The notes under the pieces were generated by a model that saw only the letters and a list, made by a program, of their open reading frames with translations, did not search any database and was not told the origin of the DNA. The position numbers were made by a program, and so were the translations under genes. Below, one piece after another: positions 29,175 to 38,990 of a DNA stretch of 62,000 nucleotides; position 1 is the first letter of the stretch, and every line of letters begins with the position of its first letter. Origin of the DNA: Phoronis australis (taxonomy: Eukaryota; Phoronida; Phoronidae). The stretch spans positions 389,814 through 451,813 of the forward strand of contig NMRA01000124.1 of NCBI GenBank assembly GCA_002633005.1, written 5' to 3'.

Positions 29175-29570
29175 AAATACAGAAATATTCGACAAGGAAT
29201 CATTCGGAACGACAGACTTATTCAGTACAGAATTATTTAATACAGAATTATTCGGTACAGAATTATCTGGTACAAAATTATTCGGTTTAGAATTATTTGG
29301 TACAGAATCATTCGGTACAAAATTTTTCGGAAAAGAATTATTCGGTACAGGTTATTCAGTACAGAATAATTCAATACCGAATTATTTGGTGCAGAATTAT
29401 CTGTTACATAATTATTAGATACCGAATTATTCGGTACAGAATTAATCGTTAGAGAATTATTCGTGACAGAATTATTCGATATCGAATTATTTGGTACAGA
29501 AATATTCGATACAGAATCATTCGGTAAAAAATATTCGGTGCAAAATTATTTGAGACAGGATCCATTTTAG
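29175..29570. repeat. 15-bp tandem repeat GGTACAGAATTATTC
   Basis: About 25 diverged units of 15 bp (a few of 14). Variation is spread over most positions except the AATTATT core. The unit would read as a five-residue repeat in one frame, but 14-bp units and stops break it, so coding is unlikely. Confidence 0.85.
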
Positions 29571-30610
29571 TTTAGCAGAAAGTTGAGGAATCAACCAAAA
29601 TTTAATAAAACGTTTAGACATATTAGATCAAAGTGAATATTTCCAGTCTGATTCTCCGGAGTTTTATCTTCCTGACTACGTGTACCGTGAATATATCGAA
29701 GTCTGGACATAGAGTATGTATTGACAATATTTCTGTTCCTTTCTAAAGTTATGCAATCCAAATAAGCCAAAGACGAACAGTAGTGCCCGTTTTACCAAAG
29801 GTCGTAAGCCCGATCTTAGCTAAAACAGGCAAATCTTTGATTTTAATTTGCACGCAGGTCATGCAAAGGATCGTCTACAAGATGTACTAAAATAATTTTC
29901 CCATCCAGTTCTCTGAAACAAAATAATGACCTGTATAAATTTATACAACACTCAAAAGCTTGGAGGAAAATGTGAAAACTCCTTTTAGCGAATTACTCGG
30001 CAAGTGTTGAAAAAGGCCACACGCCATGGAACACGATATTCACTTTGTGGGATACGGGGTACTATTTTTTAGTTGATTCCTGCCTTTAACTTGGAAGATT
30101 GGCGGCCAATGACGAATTAACATGTGAGAGAACGAAGATTGGTCGAAATCATCGAAACAACAGGGTCTAGTATCAGAAACGTATTCGCACTTTTAAAAAC
30201 GCAGTATCGTATTTGCAATCGTGGGTGCGACCATCTTAGCCACGACTAATGATAAAACAGGGTCCACAGACCTACGTTTCAATTGTGTCGATAAAAATAA
30301 TCTATTGATATATGGGCGTCTGCTTTTAGAATTTTTGTCATTACGGCACATTATTATTTCTTGTTACAAACAGATAACTTTAAAACGCCTCATGTCAAAG
30401 AGGTAATAATTTCTAAAATGACTTAAAATGTCGTGTTCAATGAAAAGCTGAAGCACGGTGAAAACGGAAAATGCGTTACCAAATGACTGTGCTGTGGCTT
30501 GCCCATGACGTACGAGATAAAGCCCCAGTGCACCATCACGTATCTCCATCTAGCGTTCATGTTAAGAATAAGTTCATTTCCGTGACTGAGGGTACATATG
30601 ATGTTAACTC

Positions 30611-30792
30611 TGGTCCCTTTCCCCCCAAAGCTCAGAGCTCGAGGTCTAATCTACGTACATGTACTCGAAGCTCAACTAGAAAATTGATCATTTGCGCCGC
30701 ACTCTTCGAATACACCCACACATCTGCACACAAATCAGGTTAAATTTCGAGTATAGTCTGTACAAGTTCATTGATTAGACCTTGGGCCCTGA
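30611..30792. repeat. CTCGAAA foldback family copy
   Basis: Contains GAGGTCTAATCTACGTACAT, then GTACTCGAAGCTC near the left, and inverted TTGATTAGACCTTGGGCCC at the right. About 180 bp; a shortened member. Confidence 0.5.
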
Positions 30793-30978
30793 AATCACTT
30801 AAGATTAGAGTAAGGTAGAGGTTAACTACCTAAGAAATCTAAACAAAAAATCCGTGCTTTAGACATAGAAAACAGAAAAACAAAAATCGTCAAATGTGGT
30901 GATATACGGACACTCAAAACACTTTTAGGTGCAAGAGCAATGTGCCTGAAAAAATGATTTGTCGCTGGCAAGATGTCG

Positions 30979-32052
30979 CTACCAGCACTCAAGAGGGAGG
31001 GCAAACCTGAGATGTTTTACCATAACTATTTCCATAATGGCAATTTCGTCTTTGTAATCTATACACCTCTTGACGTCATTGTTGCTTTTAATTTCATCCA
31101 TTATCCAAGCGTCTTCCATATACAATAGCGCTGTTCGACAGGTCTTTCTTTGTCTGTTCCAAATGACCCCAACGTCGGAGAAAACTCCAAATAATTCTCC
31201 CTCGTCTTTCCTATTGTAAACTACGACCTTGTCAAATAACGCAAAATCCTCGTCTCCTCTCATTGCTTTACGGATAGAGTTAAGAAAAATTTCCTGATCA
31301 GGAACACCGTCGTCGCATACCTGTGAACAAGGTGTTTTTAAAACAACGTGATTATCCGGCGAAGAATTCGATTCATTGATGTTTTCACTAGGGCTAGCGT
31401 GCAATTCGCACAGAAAAATATTCAATCCATGGACCCCGCCACTGACACAATTTGAACATTTCCTTATTCCGTCACCCCTTCCGCCATTCAATCCTTTTTC
31501 AGAAGTTATTTTAAACATTTGATGTTCGGTGTTAACGTCGTTAATCTGGGGATCTTCTTGGTCGTGGTTGTGATGAAAAATGCCAGAAGAAAGGCTATTC
31601 TGTTCACGTAAAGAAGAGGAAAAATTGTTCTGGTGAGTTAAATGTGTGCAACCGGACGTTAAATTCACCAGATCCTTCTCAGGACGGTAATAAATGACAA
31701 GCTTTGCTCTAGGTTCCCTACATGGTCCTACAATTTTGTAGTGGAAATGGTCTATTGCGAATTTCTTGCCTGTAATCCGTTTCATTAGTTGGAAAACTCT
31801 TTGCGGCATATGTACACTTCGGCTATTCTTACTGGAGGTATCGTAGTTAAGAGAACAAATCGATGCCTCCGAGAAATTTGCGACAGAATTACGATTCTCC
31901 ATCATGCGCTTTTTGAAATACAGTATTAACCTTATCTCATTTTCGCTTGCATTGTTCGCGAACCAGTAGTTTTCGATGACAAGGTATTGCTTCTGAAGAT
32001 CTTCAAGTACTCCATACATCCTCTTTGGGAACAAAGGCAGGCTAGACTGCAT
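30979..32052 (-). CDS. Unrecognised intronless protein, 357 residues
   Basis: By far the longest single reading frame in the window, uninterrupted from ATG (32052) to a stop at 30979. I do not recognise the family. Residues 1-130 look folded, with helical segments (VLEDLQKQYLVIENYW; EIRLILYFKKRM) and a strand-rich part (FHYKIVG, RAKLVIYYRP). Residues 135-245 are Ser/Asn/His/Asp-rich and probably disordered, with one CxxC (199-202). Residues 250-357 look folded again (DKVVVYNRKDEGELFGVFSD). No signal peptide, transmembrane segment or clear transposase motif. It could be a lineage-specific gene, a retrocopy, or part of an unrecognised mobile element. No neighbour suggests a role. Confidence 0.55.
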   Translation of the reverse strand: MQSSLPLFPKRMYGVLEDLQKQYLVIENYWFANNASENEIRLILYFKKRMMENRNSVANFSEASICSLNYDTSSKNSRSVHMPQRVFQLMKRITGKKFAIDHFHYKIVGPCREPRAKLVIYYRPEKDLVNLTSGCTHLTHQNNFSSSLREQNSLSSGIFHHNHDQEDPQINDVNTEHQMFKITSEKGLNGGRGDGIRKCSNCVSGGVHGLNIFLCELHASPSENINESNSSPDNHVVLKTPCSQVCDDGVPDQEIFLNSIRKAMRGDEDFALFDKVVVYNRKDEGELFGVFSDVGVIWNRQRKTCRTALLYMEDAWIMDEIKSNNDVKRCIDYKDEIAIMEIVMVKHLRFALPLECW

Positions 32053-32099
32053 ATTATACTTTAACAGCTCTCAACGAGACGAACTATCCTTACACTTTT

Positions 32100-33360
32100 T
32101 TCTTTTCGTGCTTTTGACGTTTTAAATTGTTTACCCTAACAATGGTTTTACACGTCACTTAGAATTTACCTAAACATCATTCAAGAATGAATGGGCTCAC
32201 CGGAGACAGCCCAAGAGTTATTATCTCTGTGGCGAAGGATGTTAAAGTTGTATCTCCGATGAGTTGCCAGCAGTCACTGGTACGGTGCGCGGATTTAGAC
32301 GCTCTGCGGGTGGGTTTAAGATCTTTTATAGGCCTAACTATCCCCAATTCTCGTACCAGGATGAATTTCAAAAATATCTTGACTTGTTTGCGTCAGATGT
32401 GATGTGCGACGTCTATGTTGAAAGTGCGCCATACTTTTTAATGTCGGGGATGACGAAGTAGCTGATTGAAAAGGGTTCTCTGTTGAGTCATGATGGTGAA
32501 TAGTTTCACCTCTTCTTTGCGTTTCAATCACTGGCTTAGAAAGGTTGCAGAGTTGACATTCTGTAAATTGGTTGTTGTTTCTTGATAAATATATCGTATA
32601 GCTACATCTGAGAGCTGTCTGAGAGGCCGTTTGGTATGTTTGTTTTTTGATTTCTTTGGGAACATCGAGGAAATTCATTAGCTTCTTTAAGGTACGTGTA
32701 TACACTGATCAAATCTCCAGGTTCCTAACTAAAATGAGTAAAAAGGGAGTTTTAATGGTTAGACATGACTCTGAAAGTGATAAAAATCGAAAAAAAGTTT
32801 TTTTGTAGTTCGTTTTTTTTTAAATCGTATTTTTTAATTTTCAAAAAATCCAATTTTACCTCGAATTTCTTTTAAAAATGCACAGGGATCATCATCAACT
32901 GTTTCCTTACGCAATATTCTACTTATCCATACCAAATATATGTACATATGGCATTTTTTGTGTGTGAGTTGGGGCAAGCACGCCACTTTTTGTCATTTGG
33001 TCACTTTCCGTCTAATAACTAAAAATCTGGTCCATTTATCAAAAAACCCTGGCACACGATTTTACTTCAGTCTTAGAGGATTTCAAATTTGCAACTTTCG
33101 TAAAAATTGACCCACGTTTTGTGGAAAAATAGGCCCGAGAATCTTGTCACTATCCTGAAATCACGAGCCGAGAAAAACGGCTTTTGAATTTAAGCGGTCA
33201 TCGATTGCCACTTGAGATCAAATTTCGTTCAGAATGCGTGGTCATTATGTTCCAATTTTTGTTGAAGTACAAGAAAATGTGACATACCTGTTTGTTTACA
33301 TCGTAATTTTAATCATTTTTTCGAACTTGTGAAGCACGACAGACGACCAAAACAAATATG
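32100..33360. other. Intergenic DNA, no gene recognised
   Basis: Overlapping short open frames around 32180-32705 on both strands resemble nothing known. The T-rich stretch near 32780-32870 is low complexity. No element identified. Confidence 0.35.
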
Positions 33361-33362
33361 TC

Positions 33363-33558
33363 TGTCACGTGGGCGGAGCTTAGCGTTAATCTGTTGTCTG
33401 CTGTACTGGTGTACCGACCACACATTTAAACCATCGAACTCTCCACTCAGTTAGTAAAAGACTCTCTAACTATATTACACAGACCTATTTGTTAGTATTC
33501 CAATATTATCATTAACCAATATGTTAAATCAAATCGCCGCGTTCCTGCCTACATAACA
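33363..33558 (+). mobile_element. Possible solo LTR with adjoining primer-binding-like site
   Basis: A segment of about 196 bp that begins TGTCACGTGG and ends TACATAACA, followed at once by ATATTGGCGACGAGGAT. A TGG.. sequence just after an LTR end is the layout of a retrotransposon primer-binding site. I found no second LTR and no gag-pol frame downstream, so this is at best a fragment. Confidence 0.3.
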
Positions 33559-34482
33559 ATATTGGCGACGAGGATAAAGAACTACTTTCATAGTAATGGT
33601 TCAACATTTTTACGTGCCTGTACCGAATGGACTTTGGGATAAGAAAATATCACTGTCTGCGCAAAAAGCGCCGCTTGGGTGAGATTCTCAAGTTACTAAA
33701 GGTTCTTATATTGCTCTCCCCTAAAATCGTTGAATCTATGCACTAGAAAAATTTTGTTATGTTGAACACTGGGTCATTTCTCTAATTCTTTGGGTTACAG
33801 CCAGTGGCAAATTAAAAAATCCTCTGGGTTTGACAGTCTAGTTTCTCCAAGGCGCGTTCCCAGCACAGAAGCACGATTTATCCGCGAAGACTACTCTGAC
33901 GGCATGTAGTTGTCCATGTGTCGCGCGCGCGGCTTGTCTTCACAGCGCGTGCATGCACTCTCACCGAATCGTGCACCACCCACGTCGACACTCAGCGTCC
34001 TCTCGCAAGACACCTGACCTTATAGTACCGACTTCTCTTATACATGCACAATTTCTGCACGGACTTCTCAAGCCGAGTGGAGTGATGGCTTCGGTAGGGC
34101 TTGGCGTACTCAACTTAATTTTTTTTGCAGATAGACAAACAGGCTCAGGTTCGGAACAGTAGCTAGTTCACCATTTCACTACCAACTTTCACATGGTCGC
34201 TGGTACAGCACTCTCGATTGCCCGGTTACGCAATGCTTGTTGACAGGGTTAGATTAGAGCTAGTGTCCTTGTATATAAGCTCCGCCCCAGTTGTCAATCA
34301 CTGAGCTGGTGAGCACTCAAGCCATATGACTTACTGAGGCTTGGTCAAATATAGCTAAAAAAAACAACTTTGGATTTTCAGAATGATTTTATTTTTCTTC
34401 AGTATACTGTGCATCAAGAATTAAAGATTAGGATGACATAAAAATGTAAAAAACAGTCAAAATTAATTTTTTGTGTATCCAC

Positions 34483-34817
34483 CTACCTTAATGATTTGTA
34501 GATGAAGCGTCTACTGCCGACTTCAACAGGGAACAGGACTGTTTGCCATGCATTTTTACATTCTTCGACGAAATTTGTGTATTTCATTCTTTTCCTCAGG
34601 TGTGCTGATTCCATATTGTTTCTACTGGTATTGTAAGTGCTATTAAAACTGCTCTTTTTGCCTGAATTGACCATAACACAATGTCAGGTCTTAATGCCGA
34701 ATCTGTTATTTCAGATGGGAATATAAGAGGCGTTTCTGTACAATCTTTAATTAGTTTCCAATACAGGTAAATAAAACAACAATAATGGATCAACAGAATT
34801 TTCAGAAATAATAACAT
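34483..34817 (-). pseudogene. Retroelement-associated domain with RPDIVLWS motif, frameshifted
   Basis: The reading begins with LRPDIVLWSIQAKRAVLIAL, then shifts frame near 34675 and continues as AHLRKRMKYTNFVEECK, then FPVEVGSRRF. Together this follows a pattern I know from repetitive hypothetical proteins of invertebrate retroelements (RPDIVLWS..ELTVP.E..HERK..KY..L..EC...GW...PVEVG.RGF). The frameshift and missing flanks show that it is dead. Confidence 0.55.
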
Positions 34818-34986
34818 CCTTCGTCAACAGATACAGAAATAAAGTAAAATCAAACACTATATGGCAATTGAGATCTAATATATGACGTAATGAACATGTT
34901 ATATTGTTGCGGAAAAAAATAAAGGATATAACTTAAGAAATTTTCATGTTCACTCCATTAGGTTCAGGTGTGCCAAGCCTATGTAT

Positions 34987-35310
34987 CTAAAAGTGTTCTC
35001 TTTTGAGTCTGTGAGGGGTACTAGCGTATTGGAGTTCTTCTAGTATTTGAACAGAAAGATCTTGAAGATTATGGTTTTTGGAATTGAAATGATTACTTAT
35101 AGTATCAGAAATGTATTTGTGTACTATGTTAAACCTATGATTGCGAAACCGAGTTTGTAGATTATGTTGAGTTTGTTCTACGTATTGGATATAACATTTT
35201 CTACATGTTATTAGGTAAATGATATATTGTTGGTGGTGCAGTCTTATTTCGAAGTTTTCATTGCTTTGGGAAGACTGGAAGAAAGTACTGTCCTTGATGA
35301 AGTTACACAT
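34987..35310 (-). pseudogene. Penelope-like element fragment (GIY-YIG endonuclease-type domain)
   Basis: Encodes about 107 residues. IIYLITCRKCYIQYVEQTQ, then LQTRFRNHR, follows the (V/I)YLI.C..C..QYVG.T...L..R...H signature of the GIY-YIG domain that follows reverse transcriptase in Penelope-like retroelements. The Gly of YVG is Glu, a key position in that fold, and no reverse transcriptase is adjacent. A truncated, probably inactive remnant. Confidence 0.6.
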
Positions 35311-35329
35311 TTTGCATCAAGATTTGTTA

Positions 35330-38300
35330 CATTGTATGTTGCCAATAGGTTTGGTTTTTATTGGAAATAGGTTTTTTTAGATTTTTATATTTTCTCTAGC
35401 TGGATGAGGAAATAGGTTGTTTATTTATTGGTAACATACATGAAAAATTCAGTAAGAGATTTGTCTATAAACCATTCTAAAGTCAAAAGTCTTTGTTTAC
35501 TTACGCGCTAACTTTAAGGGGAGGCTTACGTGAACGCGTACAATGCGTTGTTTTGAAGAGGCATAAATTTAGGCTTACGTGAGCGTATCAGTGTATAGCG
35601 TGTTCCTGTAAAGAACACTATAAGGTTTCAGTGGAAAGAAATAGGGTTCTGACGTGCTACCATGATAACCAGAAAGGGTGGCTAATTGTTGAACAGTTAA
35701 AACGTTTCTTCGATTTGGAAACAGATATACCGCGATTTGTTGTCCAGACTCCATTGGAGAAACGAGATAGGGTTCGTCGTGACATACAATGCAACAATTG
35801 ACACCTACTGTTGACCCCGAGTGGCATTTAGAATCAGGGGCAAGTACAGAAATTTGTAAAGTCCAAAGGGAGGTTGCATCAAGTCGAACGGATTAAAGAT
35901 CCGGGAGATAGTTGGTGATGATGATGTTGACGGCAATGATGACAAGACTCCACTTTTAAATGAATTGTACATGTATGTACCGGGGGAAGCAAAGCATAAT
36001 TTTCTGTGCGGGGTGAACTGATGACACACACACACATCTCATGTTGTGCATAGGCACAACCGAAGTCAGCTTCGTTTGTGGGAGCGTTGATTTTGCAAAC
36101 ATGATTCTTGGGATATTGAAAGTGTTTTATAGTTCTTTACTAGAGATTATTTTCATTTTTGTAGATTAGAAGTCAACGAGTAGATTCAGTTATGTCCCTG
36201 TCAGCCCTAACATTTTTTGTTTCGTGGCTTAAATGTTAGTTTCCACGTATTCCAGGTTTGCAGAAAGGAGAAATCGGGGGTTCGAGATCAAAAAGGTCCA
36301 GAAAGTCATTTTTCCATGATTTCTAGACCAAACTCTATGTAAAATATTCTAAACACAAACTAATACATGTATTTCGAGGACAGTTTCCAACGTTGGAAAA
36401 CAGTTCATAGCACCTTCGGACAACTGATGGATTCTCAAATTGGTACTAGTTGGCCCTTTGATCTCTTTTGTACACTGACACCCGCTGGTGACACAGTATT
36501 TCCAAACGCAAAAGATCAGTGATTTGAGCACCTGGCATGGTTATGATCCAGGAATATCAAAATTAGAATTGTCCTTAACTAGTACTGGCTATGAGCATGC
36601 TGATTCTGAAAGGCTATATGTACACATCCGGATTTAGTCTGCTACTGATATTTTGAGTTGGACTTTTCTTCCCTCTCGTTACGTTTTTTTAAGTGTCACC
36701 TCTTCAATTCACTATGTTACTCGGATATTTGGTGACCTTTAATACAGTGCAGATCTACTAAGCTGCTTTTTCGCCTAGGCGACAACATGTGTCGATATCG
36801 ACGGTATATATTATCGTACTCGGGATGTATTGTCCCAGGGCTACAGCATGCTATCGTGTAATTAAAAAAAACTTGTCATGGCGGTTAGTTTAGTGTGCCG
36901 AGTAAGGTGTTTAAGTGTAACGAATCGTCAGCGTTTTGCAAGCCCAGAGGTAACTTCTGGTCCAGGTAAGGAACAATTTGAGACCAAATTTGTATTGCTA
37001 ACTGACCTTAATCAAAAGTTTAAGTTTTGACGGGAACGCGGTGTTGTCGACAGCCGCTCTTAAAATGGCAAAAACCACTCATGCCACCTAATCTAATATA
37101 GGCCCTACATCAAATTTGCGGAGTTCCCCTTTCCAGGAAATGATAATTTTCAACGTTAACTATTGTGGGTATATTAAAACTCAAATTTATACAAGAATAC
37201 GAATTACTTTTGTGTCATAAACCTGTGGCTAGTCATGTTTACGCCTGTAGTGAGTGTCAAAAACCGAAGGCTATACAGCAAGCCATTAGCGATTTGAACG
37301 AAACAAGCTATCACCAGAACACTGTGCAACGAAGACAAAGACCCTTCACGATGAATTGACATAGTGTTGTCTATTTATGTTTAGCAATCGTAATTTAGCT
37401 CATATCATTACTTATTTGAGGAGCTATTCATAAAAAAGTTTGCCAAAGAATTTTGAAATTCTTAGTGTTCCATTGTTGGCGTCATTCGGACACAACATAT
37501 TTCAAGTTACAGACGACGTTTTTGGTTCTCGTCAAACGAAGGTGCCAAGGTTACTTGTTCACTTCTTTAGCCAACAGCAAGACGATTTATTAAACAGAAA
37601 TCATTTCACGATTTTTGTGAAAACGTTACATGACATAATTTCTATATACAGTGTACATGTCTTGGATTGATGATAAGCACTTGCTTTAACTATAAACACA
37701 TACTTTTTATCAATTCATACTCTTCCATTTTTCATAAAAAATATCTTTTAACTTAAAGTTGAGAGAATGTAGCAAACATTTACATTGATAATAAAATATA
37801 TTCCATCTTAATAATTACAAAGATTTGATAAATCCTTCCTGCAAAGGATTTCATTTGCAACGCGGGTTGGCCTTTGCTATTCCATACTGACAATTTGGCA
37901 AAAAGGGCGAATGTTAGTATTATAACTTATCATTTTTCTCCAGTTAATTAACTCAGCATTGCTTGATATTCTAAAATGTTGATCAATTATGCAATGCATT
38001 TTTCTATCCACGCGAAAGAGGAGAGTTCAATCCAGAATGACCCTTTTCGGGGAAAAGCACTAAGCAGATTTTTTTGCATTGATAATATCACTCTTTTTTC
38101 AAAAACGGCAATGTTCTTTGAACTCAATTAACATACAAGAGCTTGCATCATTCGCACAAACTTTTACCGAATGAAAAAGATACAGGAGTTACTTTTGTCG
38201 AAATAATTACCTTTACAAACTAAAATAACTGACAGGCAAGGGAGCTCATAGTGTTCACAGATCTGGAGTCTTATACAGCTCCAATTAGCCGAAAGTGTGT

Positions 38301-38876
38301 AAACAATCGAAAACTTCAAATAAACCACTGATGCATACAACAAACTCCACAAAATCCTTCGTAGTGGCACGCTAACGTGTCTTGTCAAGAGGCTAAAAGA
38401 AACATTCCAGGTATCAAAAAACATATAGGTATTTAGACTAGTGTAATCGGTGACGTTTGTGTCTGTTACCACTAAAAGTGTTGGAATTCCACAAACGTGT
38501 AAGAAGCTACATAATATAAACTTCGAAAATTTCATCTTAAGTTACTTTTTTATACACAAAAAGACATTTCATCATTTTTCAACAATTATTTAACATTTAC
38601 ATATATGCACAAAGCATGACCATAACAATAATTGTTCATATCCTTCACTTTATAACCACGTGACCTAATGGTAACCGCCATACCGTAAAAGCTCTCCCAT
38701 AGGCCTTCCATCCCAATTGCCTTAGATGATTTCCAGTTCCCCACAAATGAACGCCGCGAATTGTCAGTTGAAACAAGTCATACAAGTTAATGACAAAGCA
38801 CAACGTTAGCAAAATCGTGCCATTAAATCAACGAAAACCAATGTTGGACCAAACGCTCCGAGTAATTGAAGGCACT
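35330..38876. other. Intergenic DNA and probable 3'UTR side of copy 2; no gene recognised
   Basis: AT-rich DNA ending at the stop codon of copy 2. A part just below 38877 should be copy 2 3'UTR, but I cannot place its polyadenylation site. A CA-rich run occurs near 36022-36036. A 123-codon hydrophobic frame (38164-38535, - strand) is judged not convincing. Confidence 0.35.
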
Positions 38877-38990
38877 TTACATAATCCTGTCTATATCTTC
38901 ATCGAAATCCGCAGCTCGACTCATGTCCGGCATCACTTTATTGAATCCGTCTTTACCAACCAAGAAATACGTGGTTATCATGCCCTTTCC
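38877..38990 (-). CDS. Copy 2 exon 22: C-terminus and stop
   Basis: 114 bp including TAA at 38877-38879. Encodes [19 protein letters not shown], then an acidic tail. Four codons longer than the copy 1 last exon; acceptor CTTTCACAG. Confidence 0.9.
   Translation of the reverse strand, partial: GKGMITTYFLVGKDGFNKVMPDMSRAADFDEDIDRIM

Noticed and set aside
28909-29570. CRISPR-like array
   Set aside because: Units are head-to-tail with no unique spacers and the DNA is clearly from an animal. These are minisatellites.
30979-32052. Idea that the 357-residue ORF is a reverse transcriptase, transposase or capsid gene
   Set aside because: No YxDD, DDE-like spacing, zinc knuckle or integrase motif is visible. 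The single CxxC is not enough.
32177-32705. Several overlapping frames on both strands upstream of the 357-residue ORF
   Set aside because: Short and mutually overlapping, with no family resemblance and no splice-site support.
38164-38535. 123-codon - strand frame with ATG and a hydrophobic start, just downstream of the copy 2 stop
   Set aside because: Lies in the likely 3'UTR of copy 2, is hydrophobic almost throughout as AT-rich chance frames are, and resembles no family.
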